Source: Haliotis asinina
Lineage: Eukaryota > Mollusca > Gastropoda > Lepetellida > Haliotidae
DNA: 64,000 nucleotides
Direction: 5' to 3'
Assembly: GCF_037392515.1 (NCBI RefSeq)
Contig: NC_090288.1
Span: 61,551,673-61,615,672 of the forward strand
Shown here: one piece after another, positions 47,901 through 61,356 of the stretch
How positions within the stretch are numbered: the stretch's first letter is position 1
Layout of the letters: every line of letters starts with the position of its first letter
Translations under genes and position numbers: made by a program
Notes under the pieces: generated by a model
Seen by the model: the letters and a program-made list of their open reading frames with translations, nothing else
Databases searched by the model: none
Told to the model about the DNA's origin: nothing

Positions 47901-50900
47901 TCAGTAGCCATGTAGTGATGTAACTGTCTTTACACAGTAGTCATGTAGCTGTCTTACAATGTAGTCATGTAGTTATGTAGCTATATAGCTGTCTCACACT
48001 GTAGCAATGTATTGATGTAGCTGTCTTACAGTGTAGCTATGCAGTAATGTTGCTGTCATACAATGTAGCCAAATAGTGATTTAGCTATCTAGAATGTAGC
48101 CATGTAGTAATGTAGCTCTCTTACTCTGTAGCCATACAGTAATGTAGCTGTCTTACAATGTAGCTATGCAGTGATGTAGCTCTCTTACAATGTAGCCATA
48201 CAGTGATGATGTAGCTTACAAAGTATCCATTTAGTAATGAAACTGTCTTACAATGTAACTGTTTAGTGATGTAGCTGTCTCACAGTGTAGCCATGTAGTG
48301 ATGTAGCTGTCTTACAATGTAGCTGTGTAGTGATGTAGCTGTCTTACAGTGTAGCCATGTAGTGATGCAGCTGTCGTACAGTGTAGCCATGTAGTAATGA
48401 AGCTCTCTTACAGTGTAGCCATGTAGTGATGTAACTGTCTTACAATTTAGCCATGTAGTGATGTAACTGTCTTACAGTGTAGCCATGTAGTGATGTAGTT
48501 GTCTTACAGTGTAGCTGTGTAGTGATGCAACTGTCTTACAGTGTAGCCATGTAGTGATGTAGTTGTCTTACAGTGTAGCCATGTAGTGATGTAGCTGTCT
48601 TACAGTGTAGCCATGTAGTGATGCAGCTGTCTTACAGTGTAGCCATGTAGTGATGTAGCTGTCCTACAATGTAACTGTTTAGTGATGTAGCTGTCTTACA
48701 GTGTAGTCATATAGTGATGCAGCTGTCTTACAGTGTAGCCATGTAGTGATGTAACTGTCTTACAATGTAACTATTTAGTGATGTAGCTGTCTTACAGTGT
48801 AGCCATGTAGTGACGTAGCTGTCTTACAGTGTAGCCATGTAGTAATGAAGCTCTCTTACAGTGTAACCATGTAGTGATGTAACTGTCTTACAATTTAGCC
48901 ATGTAGTGATGTAACTGTCTTACTTTTTAGCCATGTAGTGATGTAGCTGTCTTACAGTGTAGCCATGTAGTAATGAAGCTCTCTTACAGTGTAGCCATGT
49001 AGTGATGTAACTGTCTTACAATTTAGCCATGTAGTGATGTAGCTGTCTTACAGTGTAGCCATGTAGTGATGTAGTTGTCTTACAGTGTAGCTGTGTAGTA
49101 ATGAAGCTCTCTTACAGTGTAGCCATGTAGTGATGTAACTGTCTTACAGTGTAGCCATGTAGTGATGTAGCTGTCTTACAGTGTAGCCATGTAGTGATGC
49201 AGCTGTCGTACAATGTATCCATGTAGTAATGAAGCTCTCTTACAGTGTAGCCATGTAGTGATGTAACTGTCTTACAATTTAGCCATGTAGTGATGTAGCT
49301 GTCTTACAGTGTAGCCATGTAGTGATGCAGCTGTCGTACAATGTAGCCATGTAGTAATGAAGCTCTCTTATGAAGTAGCAATGTAGTAATGTAGCTGTCT
49401 CACAATGGTCAGGCTGAGTGACTTGGTAGATGGTATGTCTTTGAGCAAATGTGGTCACTGGCTTATCTGACCCATAGCTTTCAAACCTTGCATGTTGCTT
49501 ATTTTCAACAACTAACTCGTTCATTTTCTTCACACTTAAATGTAATGAAATGCATTTTTGTTAATCTTAATTAGGAATCTTAATTAGTATGTAGGAACCA
49601 TGTCATGTGAAATCCTGATGTGTATTCATATATCCATGTAGTAATATTGACTTGTTGTAGTATCACTACCAGTATTATACTGCAGTGTAGAGATATTGGA
49701 ACATGGTGCTGAATATGCATGAAGGAATAGAGACGGTTTCACAGATATGATCTACCTGAGGTTTCTGAGTAGTGTGTTCAGTTCAGTTGTCACTGGAGCT
49801 TGCATGTGTTTCAGATGGATAATAGCCTATCGGGATGCCCAGTCCTTCCGCTTCAGCCACTACTTTGTCAGCTACATCTCGGAGACAACATCGACGCTGT
49901 CTGGTCTGGGCTCGACTGTTGTGGAAGACCAGGTTCTCTGGTGAGATCTAGGTTACAGTATGAACAGTTCACCACTACATGGATAGACACATTGATCTGT
50001 AAAGTTCATTATTGTAATGGCAGCTCTGTGTACCTCCCTTAGCTGCATTAGGATGTGTTGATTGTTGGTTTGAGTCCCACATTTTCCCTGATGATAATTC
50101 TTAGTTTGTCAGCACCAATACCATAACTGGTGGTTTCACAAACACTGGCATCACTTCAGCCTTCCATCACACTTTAATTGGAAATGCCATCATATGTCTT
50201 TTCATGGTCAGAAACATCTGTACACTTATACCTTTAAAGATGCAAGATCTTTTTATCCCATTATCTGGCCCTCTGCATTAATTATAAGGGAGATGAAACA
50301 TGAACTGATTGAGTGAGTTAGGATGGTTTTAGCATTATTCCAGTAATATGGTAGGGGACAGCAGAAATGGGCTTCACACATTGAACTCATGTGGCAATCG
50401 AACCTGGGTCTTCGGCATGATGAGCCAACGCTTTAACCACAAGGCTACCACACCGTCCCCTGAACTGGTCCACTTCAGAGTCATCAACTGTGACAGTATT
50501 ACATATTCTTGAGGATTATGAAAAACTATTTGTACAAGTCCAGTCTCCTCCCTAACCTAACTAGGCTGGACTTTGTTGGCTGACTGTAGCACCAGCAGTG
50601 GATATTATGTGTTTTGTCCCAGCTATGTTCTTTTATTGCCCATTCAGGCCCATGAAGATCTGTGTGAGAATATTGATCTTTACTTACCCATGCTTGACGT
50701 AGGAGCGACTAATGGGATCGAGTGGTCAGACTCACTGACTAGGTTGATATGTCTTTGGTTCCCAGTTGCACAGATCAATGCTCATGCTGTTAATCACTGG
50801 ATTGTCTGGAAGTGATTCAATTATTTATGGACTGCCATTATTTGGCTGTAATATTGTGGAGTGCGGCATAAAACCAAACTCTCTCACTCACTCAGAATCA

Positions 50901-53900
50901 ATCTCACATATCACTTGCTTCAGACAAATCAGTGGCATGCTGTCTGTATGATCATATCAATAAACAAGAAGTGAGTCTTCCTCACAAAATACATACAGAT
51001 GTTTTTAACACCATGATAAATAGCGTGAAAAGATTTGTTAAAATTATGCATGTGCTCATTCGACAGTAAAGATATTCAGCACGTTTTAACTGTCCCAACT
51101 GTACACTGCAATCACCATTTTGTTTATGTACAAACTTGCTCTGGATGTAGATTTTGTGATTTCGATAAGACTGTGTATAATCTGGTAAAGAGATACGGAA
51201 CAACTAAAGCAAAGTTTGGTCGAGGTCTGAAACTGGACCTTTCATTCTCAGTGAACATCTTTTCTTGGCTATATGTTCATCCCCCCCATGTTGTCTTAGG
51301 GAGAAGTCAGTGGCTCGACCGTTGAGTATGGAGCTGCCCAGATCACTGGTGGACGTGGTACGGAACTGGAACCTCCCGATGCATTACTGGCTGAAGACAT
51401 GTGAGTAGCTTTTAAGGGAGCAGTCACTGCGTGATGATGTAGTGCTGGCATTTGTTTCTTGGTCTAACCAGCTGTTCTCCATTTGATTTTCTTGACAGTA
51501 AGTTGACGGTAAGTAGTGATTAATGTCGGTAAAGTCTCTGTTAATGTATTCAGTTATAAATATCTAGGAAATGACCTTCAGACCAACAGAACAGGGTATA
51601 AACAGTCAGCCATGGTATCTGCTGTAAATATCTAAAAGTGTTTAGAAACTTGTATTTGTGCATTTGAACACTGTACTCATTAATGTGTGTACACATTACC
51701 CTGGCAAAAACACAAAGATTATATGTGTTCAAACTGCTCACACATCACTTTGCTCATTGGTTCAGTCTTATGACCATCTATCCCATCAGGTACTCATTCA
51801 CTGTCAGAACAGTGGTATTGTAACCGGGTTGTGCTGGGTATAGAAGACATCCAAACACAGGCTACGGGTGTGACATTTTATTTGCGGAAGAGCAGTATTG
51901 ACACCCTGTAACACAATACAATAACAATAAGACAGTATCATAAAAATCAGTGTTCTATCTCAGAAACATGGTTCATCCTTTATATACAGGTGATTATCTC
52001 GGTCAAAGAGATATAAAATCATTGTTTAGATTACACAAATGGTTTATCAAGGGTGATAACTCTATGTATGTGTAATATACATGAGGCATACCATAAACAA
52101 AAAACATTATGGTTATGGATTATATTACATGTTCTTAATAGTAAAACTAATTATCACATTGTGATACCAGTGATATGAAATGTAATCAGAGGTACATAGT
52201 TGTCATAATGTACTGTTTACAATGTATACAAAGAACAATAATTAATGCTGAAATTATCCATACCCTGTGGGTGTTACCAGGGTGTAAACTGCCCTGGGCA
52301 GCCGCCTTACACGTTGAATGACAGTATTCACCTTCACAGGAACACAAAAATACAAATATATGACACTCAGACACATAATGGATTCCCCTGTCTAAACTAC
52401 ACTACACTAATACTACACTAAAGACACGTGTCTCTAATGATCAGTGAGGGGAGCGTTTGACGTAAACAGATATAATACATTCAAATTGATAACACATTCA
52501 CTCGCTGAACATCCACACAGGGAGATTCACAGAGGGAGGTTAGAACAGATCAGAATATTTTATCCCTACAGAGACAGTACCTATGTTGACATAGAATAAA
52601 TATATTAAATACATTGAAATGTGTTTTAAACATAGCTAAGTCTACCTACTTATAATACATATTACTAACCTTGAACAAGACCAATCCTCTATCCCAAGTA
52701 GTGTCTGTGACTAGTCTGTACGACCCGTGAAGGTCTCGGGGTAGAATAGGCCTTCAGCAACCCATGCTTGCCACAAAAGGCTACTATGCTTGTCGTAAGA
52801 GGCGACTAACGGGATGGAGTGGTCAGGCTCGCTGACTTGTCATCGGTTCCCAATTGCGCAGATCGATGCTCATGTTGTTGATCACTGGATTGTCTCGTCC
52901 AGACTCGATTATTTACGGACCACCGCCATATGGCTGGAATATTGTTGAGTGCGGCGTAAAACTAAACTCACTCACTCACTCACTCACTCACTAGTCTGTA
53001 CGTCAAAGTCTTGTCAGGGTGGATGAAATGTGAACAGTTTAACTTGACCAATGAAAGCAAGACTTGGGTTAAAACAAAGAGACAATGACAAACATGGAAT
53101 AAGCTGAAACCCCTTTACAATAACAGGCTGCTCCAAAAGCATAGTTAGGAGAGGTGAAAGATAACTGCTATCCTCACAACTCTAAAATACCACAACATAA
53201 CAGCACCTGAGTTAGATAAAACTATTTACAAGAAACTAGGAGTGGTGTTTGCCACAGTATTTTTTAACAAAGTCACCTTTCCATGGTGAGGCTAATCGTG
53301 CTATAAATGTGTAATTTTGTTGTTCTCCTATGTTTCAGATGTATTTAAATCAGCAAGGCCCTTGGGTAATTTTATTGCTGTCCTGCTAACATACGCAGCC
53401 AGCTCCATCTTACATGTAAGTAGAGAGGTAGCACTATGTGGTTAAGTCGTGAAGATGCACCATGTGGAATACTTGTCAGGGACATATTTTGCAACTTATT
53501 TTGAATTATATATTTCTTTGCTTGTGGAATTGACATGACATGAAATTTGCACTCTGACCCCAGATGACTTCTTTGTTTGTGTACAGGTTCATGTGTGCCA
53601 TGGCTCACTGAGAAAGTCTGTAAAAACTGTTAATTCTTTTATATAGGGCTGTAGGAGTCAAAGTGATTTTGTTGTACCTTGCGAAACTACTGATCACAGA
53701 AGACGTCCACTCCATATCTTGAAACTATCAAACCAGTGTATCAACCTTCCAGAAATGTTTGTTCAGCTGACAAATGACTGTGGGCCAGTGACTGAAGATT
53801 TACTGGCCAGACTGTATTTTTCACCAGTGGTTATTTCGCACACTGGCTATGCTATGGCACATTCTTCACCTCAGATATGCTCTTTCTTTCACTACCTCTA

Positions 53901-56900
53901 CATCTGGCCTGAAGAACCATCTGTTCCCAGTGTTTGCCCTGAGGCAGAACACCTGCGTATTTGATGCACAAATTATCTCAAATACACAGTGAATTTAGGA
54001 ACTGGAGTCATTGTTGACACAATGCTACTGGACCTTTAGTTTAAAAAAACTGTATTATTGTGATAAGCAGTATTTGTGTTGTTTTTGGTCATTCTGAAAT
54101 GTTGTTGATGAACAGAGAATCGCTGAGAATGTATTAGAAAATGTGCAAACACCATCAACATCAAAGTGAATTTTCAGACATATAGCAGAATGTTTATATC
54201 ACACCTTACATGGATCTATATCAATTATGTTTCACCCATAATTTCAGTTGTATACTTCAACACTATCTGCCTTACAGGAATCCCTGAATTGTTCATACGG
54301 TTTAAGATTGAATTACAAATAGTCTTTGTCACCAATACCAAGTGTTTCAGTGAAACCTCATAAAATATATCAGATGGTTTGCTCTGAATGGACCACTTAC
54401 TTGAAATGTAAGCAAAGCCAGTCTCAGATTTCACACTGTGTATCCGACTATCTGTTCACCTACTTTTGTTGCATACACCTACGCACTAATTTTAGAACAT
54501 GCATGGGAAATCTATAGTAGCAGGCAAAGGTTAAATAGAATAGGTGTATTCCAATGACCTCCTAGATTCATCACAATAAATTATATTTTCTGAAAGCATG
54601 ACGCCATGACTGAGGCAAACTCATGCACACCGACGATGGTATTTGTCCTCGTTTCTATTTGTCACAAAAGAAACAGAAAGACAACAACAATCAGCATATT
54701 GTCAGAATGTTTCAGAAAACTAACATGTCACATTTGTGCAGATATATTGCATGAAACAATGAAAGTTTCCCTTGAATAGTCCGGTGACACATCAGTAAAT
54801 TGTAGCCTTATTATTACAGAATTAATGTAAGACATTGTTTTTACGTGATATATCAGTCGTCTATCTGTAAATTGTTTGACCATTAATCACGGAGTGTTGC
54901 CGTAAAGTCAGCTACATGTATGTTTTTTGTTGCAGGGCCTCAACTTTCAGTTAGCAGCAGTTTTACTTTCATTAGGATTTTATACATACACAGAATATGG
55001 TGAGCTATGGCTGCTTTCATCACTGAGACTTACGTGTTCTTTGACTGTTTGAATAATGATGCATGCACATCTTCATTGGGAGAGTTCATGAAGCAGCACT
55101 TGTCGCTCATTTCACTGTCTTCCTGTTTCACAGTTTTAACGTAGAATAAAGACATTATTATGTGAAATATTTATCACCAACTGAAATGAATTTTTTCTCT
55201 GTTGCAGTTCTGAGAAATAAATTGTCCCGAATCTTTAATGCTTGCATTCAGGCAAGACACTGCAAAGAAAGCTGTGAGCACACATACAAACAAGTAAGTT
55301 GATCAGTTTTGAGGACAGAAACAATATGTCCTGGAGCAGACAATTCCCTATCATATAAACATAGTAATGTATAAAGGAACTTCTTTAATGAAGGTCAGTG
55401 TAAAGAGCAACGTCCTCTTGGATCTGTCTGCTGCTTTTAACACATTAGACCTTTCCGCCCTCATGGAAACTCTACAGTTATGTCTTGAAGTCACTAGCGA
55501 TGCATTATTATGAATTTGATCATGTCTCACAGAATGCAAGCAATCAGTTATCATCGATGAGGTATCATCGGAGTGCAGAGAATTAAGGTTTGGATTGACA
55601 AGGCTCTGTCATGGGCCTAGTCCTGTTCGAAGTATACTCGTTGGTGATCTATCACAATCTCAGTTATAATCTCTATGCTGATGACACTCAGCTATATCTC
55701 CCATTCAAGAAACTAACTGCATCTTTTGTACATAAAACCCAGCAGACAATAACAAATTGCATTGCTGAGATCAAATGTTGGATAAACAGTAATTTCTTTT
55801 AAACTGAACAATGACAAAACTGAGATTCTCATCATCAGCTCCAAACAGAGTTCAAGGTCGCCGGAGTTCAAATTGGAAACATGTTTGTTCAGTCAGAAAG
55901 CCATGCTCAAAATCTAGATGTCATCTTTGACTCGACATTAAGCAAGGAAAATCATGTCGGTAACATCTACAAACCTGCATATTTCTACCAAATGAACATC
56001 AGACAGATTAGCAGGGACATGGACACACCATCAGTAAAATCCCTGACTCAGTTAGGTTTGCAGTTGTTACATCACCTCTAGACTATGGCATCTGTCTACA
56101 TCGACAAGCTACAGTGTGTTGAAAACACAGCTGCCAGACTCATAACATTTACGCATATGTATGTGCACATAACACCAATCCTTGAGGACTTGCACTGGCT
56201 CCCTGGTAAAGACAGAGTTGTGGTCAAATTTTGTGTGTTTGACCATGTATGGGCTTGCTCCATTCTGTCTCCAGGAACTAGTCAACCTTTACAAGTGTGG
56301 AAGGTCACTCAGATCAGCTAGTCAGCAAAGCTTAGATGTTCCGTCTGTCCATATCACAACATACAGGGACAGAACATTTAGCACAGCGGGTCCTATACTC
56401 TGGAATGGATTTCCTGAAAATGTCAGAAAATAAGAAATTCTGATTCAACATAGTATGTAACACGACTTTAATTGTTCAGTGCTATGACAGGTGGTTATGT
56501 TTCAGCAAATTTAACGTTATATTGGCTCCGCTTACATGTCACTGATATAACTAAATTTGCATCTATATAACCACTATGTACATCCCCAATTCATCAAACT
56601 CAGTACATGTATACAGTTATCCCCTAAATATCAACAGTTTCCGATCTTGTCTCAAAACCATCCTCTTCAAACATGCATTTAACTGAGTGCACATGAACAG
56701 GACTCTAATTTGATTTGATTTGATTTGAATGTGTTTTAGTCCATGTATTACATATTTTGGCCCTCTTAGCCGACAGTAGGTTTGAAGGTGTTTAGGTTTA
56801 CTATCCAAGTCTTGTCAGATACGGCTCTATTCTGAAACTGTTAATGAAACAGCTTTAACACTATACTTGTTACCAATGTGAGTCTATGTGGGTCTGTTTC

Positions 56901-57289
56901 AGGACCACCCTCTAGTGCTACTTACCAATGTGTGTCTGGGTCTCCTCTCTGTCTTTCACCTTGCGTACCTGGGGCTAATGTTTGATAGTAGTCCAGAAGA
57001 GGAAAAGGTAAGTGTTTGATAGATTCCTCCAGGTGAGATATTGTTGAAAGTGTTATGGAAGCTTTTACCATCAATGAGTTTGCTATATTGCCAATTGCAT
57101 GATCAGTTTGACATTAGCATCTAAAGAAATTGTTAAGTTGTTTATGCAGATGACTCTGGCTCTCTGCTGACACTGTGTGCTTGTTGCCAGGGCTATACAA
57201 TGACTCACACCCTACGGAAGTGGTCAGCCTTGGACTATGCCAGTCACTGGACAGCTCTGGGGACCTTCATCTTCTTCTGGATGATCTAG
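44940..57289 (+). CDS. PORCN: protein-serine O-palmitoleoyltransferase porcupine (MBOAT family), 12 exons
   Basis: ER multipass enzyme that attaches palmitoleate to a conserved Ser of Wnt proteins, needed for their secretion. Exons: 44940-45213 (exon opens at 44928), 45725-45938, 46717-46757, 46919-47106, 47793-47899, 49815-49940, 51300-51400, 53339-53415, 54936-54999, 55208-55293, 56903-57007, 57191-57289. Phases agree, and the total is 1482 nt (493 aa; human form about 461). Matches to human [89 protein letters not shown]. The MBOAT catalytic His is His376, whose codon is the last of exon 8; the conserved Asn is Asn341. An acidic stretch of about 55 residues precedes the first family-like segment. 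A further N-terminal exon at 27548 is possible. Confidence 0.95.
46562..46678 (+). repeat. SINE family B, 5'-truncated relic
   Basis: CCCCACACGGGTACAATGTG, GATATTGCTGGAATATTGCT and a worn tail. It ends about 40 bp upstream of PORCN exon 3. Confidence 0.7.
47170..47322 (-). repeat. SINE family C copy
   Basis: The reverse strand has GGATTTGAATCCCC (B-box-like), GATTAGGTGCCTGACTCTGA and TCTGTACTTTACCAAGAAAC, matching the copy at 3960-4127. It lies in PORCN intron 4. Confidence 0.65.
47904..49405. repeat. 32-bp satellite array, about 47 diverged units, in PORCN intron 5
   Basis: The unit is GTGTAGCCATGTAGTGATGT plus AGCTGTCTTACA. It begins within a few bases of the exon 5 donor (GTCAGT), so the first unit forms the start of the intron. 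Units vary (TGATGTAGC, TAATGAAGC, ACAATTTAGCC), with mixed higher-order patterns. Confidence 0.95.
50310..50462 (-). repeat. SINE family B, reverse copy
   Basis: The reverse strand has the head GTGTGGTAGCCTTGTGGTTA, the B-box region GGTTCGATTGCC and GAAGCCCATTTCTGCTGTCC. It lies in PORCN intron 6. Confidence 0.8.
50645..50896 (+). repeat. SINE family A, old copy
   Basis: CTAATGGGATCGAGTGGTCA, CACTGGATTGTCTGG and the tail GTGCGGCATAAAACC are recognisable. It is worn and has lost part of its 5' half. Confidence 0.75.
52723..52989 (+). repeat. SINE family A, recent copy with perfect target duplication
   Basis: A 267-bp element starting ACCCGTGAAGGTCTCGGGG and ending in (ACTC)n, flanked by ACTAGTCTGTACG at 52710-52722 and 52990-53002. 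It lies in PORCN intron 7. Confidence 0.93.
55375..56735 (+). mobile_element. CR1/Jockey-type LINE relic in PORCN intron 10
   Basis: 5'-truncated, with only the last part of the reverse transcriptase and the C-terminal tail. Visible pieces are [12 protein letters not shown] (family [12 protein letters not shown]), then [11 protein letters not shown] with the catalytic YADD, then [33 protein letters not shown] and [10 protein letters not shown], spread over several frames. It ends in TTTGATTTGATTTGATTTG, a short-repeat 3' end as CR1-like LINEs use. Frameshifts and stops show it is dead. Confidence 0.88.
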
Positions 57290-57723
57290 CTGAAAAACAC
57301 CATCCTCCACAAGGCCACTGGTTCTCTCAAGGACAGTCTGTCTCTGATCAGCAGGGTTTGTGGCATACTGGCTGTGTAAGGTGTACAAATGTATTATTGC
57401 AGAGAGTGTGGTTAGTGAGGCTGTGTAAGGTGTATAAGAAACGAACTGCAGAGAATGTTCAATGATGCCTTTGATAATCTTGATGTTATGATAACTCACC
57501 ACTGTACCCTGGATGCATCTGTCCCTTGGCTTGCTTTTTATCCAGTCTAGGTTTTGTCAGAAGAACAGGCAGTAATTTCTGTCAATAACAGTTTCCACAT
57601 AAGACAACTGTTTTAGGTATGTAAATACCACTGTTTAAAAAGCCCAAAGAATGCAGAATATTCGTGCTGTTGTTTTCTGATCTTGTCATAATACAATGAT
57701 ACTTTTTGTAAAAACTTGTGAAG

Positions 57724-58528
57724 GTATCCACCAAACACCAAAAACCATCTCATGAGGACATCACTGCTGATGTTTGACGACCTGGCTAAAGAAACAGCAC
57801 AGGTAACAGTCGTTAAATGTTCAAATTCTAATTACGCTCATTTAATAAGGTACCAATTTTAGAATATTTTGGGTATTTGTGGGTTCTTTTCGTGTTATCA
57901 GTGGTAAAACTGTTAAGACATAATGTGCTTTGAAGATATACATTGATGTGAGAGATCCTGAAAAGGTGCTATTTTTTACACATATCTGACACCATTGAAT
58001 CACATTGTTTTGGCAAGTGTTCATGTATCTCACTGACAGTCAAGGAGATGAACTGGTGTTAATAGTGACAATCATGTTCACATAGTTCTGCTTAGACTTT
58101 AAGTGAATTAAAGTGTTTAATTTGTATAATGATAGCATGAGCTCAGAGGTGTGTTACTGCTTTTGGGCACACAAAAAATACTCTAAACATTTTACCAGTT
58201 GTCCAACATGTCACATTTAGTCATGCAGAGTTATCTCCCATGTCACTTTTACTCCCTGATCAACATGGTGTGGTACAGTGTGTGCTTCTCTGTGTGGCCC
58301 GTTGTGATTTGTGCGTCTTCAGGAGTTGATGTGTCTGATCAGATATGTGTCTGGGGCTGATGTTATGTGTGTTTGAGATGATATACACAATCAGAACTTT
58401 GTTTATGTGTGGTGCGGAAGATGTTTTCAGGGGGCTGATATAACTTATTTGCTGTACAGGCACACTTTGATGCCCAAAAGAATCAAAGTATCTGTGACGT
58501 TTTTAGGGAATCAGTTGGCAACCACTGA
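57724..58528 (+). CDS. weak candidate pair of exons, unknown product
   Basis: An open stretch 57724-57802 (YPPNTKNHLMRTSLLMFDDL, then AKETAQ) ends at CAG|GTAACA. In phase, 58460-58528 follows TGCTGTACAG and reads AHFDAQKNQSICDVFRESVG, NH, stop. Together they would make a C-terminus of about 48 residues. The upstream acceptor is poor, and its phase does not fit any PORCN exon end. I do not recognise the protein. It may be chance, or the end of a small unseen gene. Confidence 0.22.
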
Positions 58529-59644
58529 AACAGATACAGGTATATGTGAAGACTAATGTGAGGGACATTTGCTACTTATTGACATTGGTGAAATAAAACT
58601 GACGAAATGTGTGGTTGGACAAAACGATACAACTAAAACGTTTTCAGAAATACCTTGTCTTCTTTTGCAGCCTTTACATTCAGAACATCCTGTTTACATT
58701 TTTTGACAGAAATTTGCTCTGAAACCTTCTGTTGGTCATACCAGGAATTGAGATGCTTCAACTGAGTGATTGGAGCAGATTTAATAACCAAGGAACTTTT
58801 AAAAATGATATCATTATTACTGTGAGCATGTTTCCTTGATTGTCTCCTTCATCGTCTTAATTGCCAATCAGTGTTTTACAAGTTCAAAGCATAATGAAAA
58901 TTGAACCCCTGTGATACAGCTGTAACGTCACTATATCACACAAGTGTGATGTAATTGTCATATTACTAACATAGACCATTGTTGAATATTCATCTCTTGA
59001 ACCATTGTTATGTATCTGTAATATCACCAGCTCTGACCATTGTGGAATATAAACCCATTGCTATATCAGCTTTTATTACGTGTTATTAGAACATGTTACA
59101 TCATGTGCCAAAGTTGACCAATGTAATTCATGTGGTGACTGGACATGTACTGAAGGCTACATACATGTAACCATATTCTCGTAATTGTACTACACTGAAG
59201 CTCATGTGTAAACAAGCAGGGATACAACAAGCAGGGTTATAACTTAGGCATGCCCAATGGTGATATTTGTAAACAAGCCAAAGTATTGACAGTCACTCTT
59301 GATATTACTTTCAGGAGACACAGACTCGTGTCATTGTTGATTGGCATGTATATTGCACTCAAGTTTAAGCAGAAATTCATTTCAATTTCTAGAGTCATCC
59401 CAGCAGTTTACAGTATATCTTCTGTTATCACGGTCATCTGACTTTTCCTTGTTAGGAAGAAAATATATATTTGTTGTTTTTATGATATTTATTGAGATGT
59501 AATTAATGTAGTAATCTCCGTTCGAGAGTGTTTTTTTGTTGCAGGTTTTACATTTACCAACCGCAATGTATGATCATCTATACCTGTCATAAATCGTCAG
59601 GACTTGATTTCTCGGAATGTGTCATCCCAGCTTGTGCTTATACT

Positions 59645-59815
59645 TTGTCCTTCAATTAGTGAGCATGGTTTTACACCAGTTTTTGCAAAATTACAGCAAT
59701 GTCATGATAAGGCCCGCCAGAAACGGACTTCACACAATCTATTCATGTGGGAAATGAAACACAGGTTTTGAGCGTGACATGGGAATAGTTTAACCACTAC
59801 ACTACTCATCATTTG
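59645..59815 (-). repeat. SINE family B, old reverse copy
   Basis: The reverse strand carries GTAGTGTAGTGGTTAAAC (A-box-like) and TGTGTGAAGTCCGTTTCTGG. Heavily changed. Confidence 0.65.
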
Positions 59816-59954
59816 ATGAAACTTGGCGTATTAGTCTCCTTCATCAGATGTTCAAGTCCAGTGACGAGCCACGGCAGTATCTGACAGCAGAAGTAGGTCC
59901 TCCACATCCCTTTTAGCAGCAGCAGCAGACTAAACGGTGGACTTAAGTGAATGA

Positions 59955-60120
59955 CTTTAGTTTTATGCCACACACAGCAATATTCCAGCTATGTCGCGGC
60001 TGTCTGTAAATAATCGAGTCTGTACCAGACAATCCAGTGATCAACACCATGAGCATCAATCTGGATGATTTTGAACTAAGGATATGTCAACTAAGTCTGC
60101 AATCCCGTTAGTTAGATCAT
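59955..60120 (-). repeat. SINE family A, reverse 5'-truncated copy
   Basis: On the plus strand TTTTATGCCACACACAGCAA, TATTCCAGCTATG, AATAATCGAGTC and CAGACAATCCAGTGATCAAC match the reverse of the 3' half of family A. Confidence 0.75.
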
Positions 60121-60351
60121 ACAACAAGTATGAGTTACTGACGTTACTTCTAACGCAGAGCCTTATGGGTTGAATGATGTATTGAATGTGTGTCCAGTAA
60201 TGTCAATGGTCACTGTTTATACTGTCTAGCATCAGGCTGACTCGCCTCTCACTCTGTGACTTGACATCCCTGTATTTCCCAGCCAACTGTACAAACACAT
60301 TGCATGGTGATTCCAGACACCTTGTTTAATACTGATAGCTCATTTCAACTC

Positions 60352-60515
60352 TGGGGATGGTGGGTAGCCCAGTGGTTTAAGCATTTGCTTGTCATTCTGA
60401 AAACACAGGTTCGATTCCCCACATTGGTAGAATGTGTGAAGTCCATTTCTGGAATCCCCTACCACAATATTGCTAAAAGCGGTGTAAAACCCAAGTAACT
60501 TACTCACTCTTGTCC
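60352..60515 (+). repeat. SINE family B copy
   Basis: GGGGATGGTGGGTAGCCCAG, the B box GGTTCGATTCCCC, GTGTGAAGTCCATTTCTGG and a worn tail GCGGTGTAAAACCC. Confidence 0.85.
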
Positions 60516-60569
60516 ACTCCAGTTCAGGACATATTTTATCTGCTTCATGTGGGACCAAGGCCAAAACCT

Positions 60570-60690
60570 TGTGGTCAAACCATCTGCTTGTCTTACTAAA
60601 GACCTGGTTGGATTCCCCTTGTGGAAACAATGAGTCCATTTGAGGTGTCCCCTAATATTGCTGGAATATTGCTAAAAGCTCTGTAGAACA
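60570..60690 (+). repeat. SINE family B, second worn copy in tandem
   Basis: TTGTGGTCAAACCATCTGCT, GGTTGGATTCCCC, GAGTCCATTTGAGGTGTCCC and ATTGCTGGAATATTGCTAAA lie about 60 bp after the previous copy. Confidence 0.65.
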
Positions 60691-61356
60691 AGGCTTGCTT
60701 ACATTTATTTACATAACTATGATATGGCTGTAGCATTCTGATGGGGACACAACGTTTGACCATTGGAAGCGTCACAACAGAAAGTGTAGTTTCTCCCTCT
60801 CAAAATGGGTCAGTGATGTATGTCATCTTGATATTTTCATCTGGTCACAAGCTCAACTTGAATCATCCAGACTGATATTTCAAGAAACTTCTGGAGTTGG
60901 ACACTGGGACTATGGAAAACTTTTCATGTAATAGAACATCTCTCTTCATGTGCAGTCTTTGAATATGACAGGCTGTTGTGGCACAGATCATGTAGTTTCA
61001 AGCAGTCCTGGCAGGTGGAGGGATGCTGACACAGGTGACATGAATTACCTGTGTTGGTTGCAGAAGAACTGGGTTCAAAATATACAAGGGTACATTCTCC
61101 AAAACCCCTTGTGTCTGGGTATTGTGAGGGATATTGCAAACAGTAGGGTAGGCCATATTGAACCACTGCTAGTGTCGAAGGTGGGAACTTTAATCTGGTG
61201 TTGAGAATGTGGGCTTGTGGATTGTCAAAGGTGATGCAGGTCCTTTGTCTTTGGGTAGCTAAATGATGTTATTAACAATGTCAATTATACATGTGATGCT
61301 ATTCATATTGTTGAGATATAAGACTGAATGGATGTTATGGCGCCACTTGTATAGCC

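Larger units (their letters stand above)
57290..61350. other. PORCN 3' flank, intergenic or 3' UTR
   Basis: No certain gene. A weak two-exon candidate (57724-58528) and four SINE pieces are listed separately. AATAAA also occurs near 58592. The rest holds nothing I can name. Confidence 0.45.
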
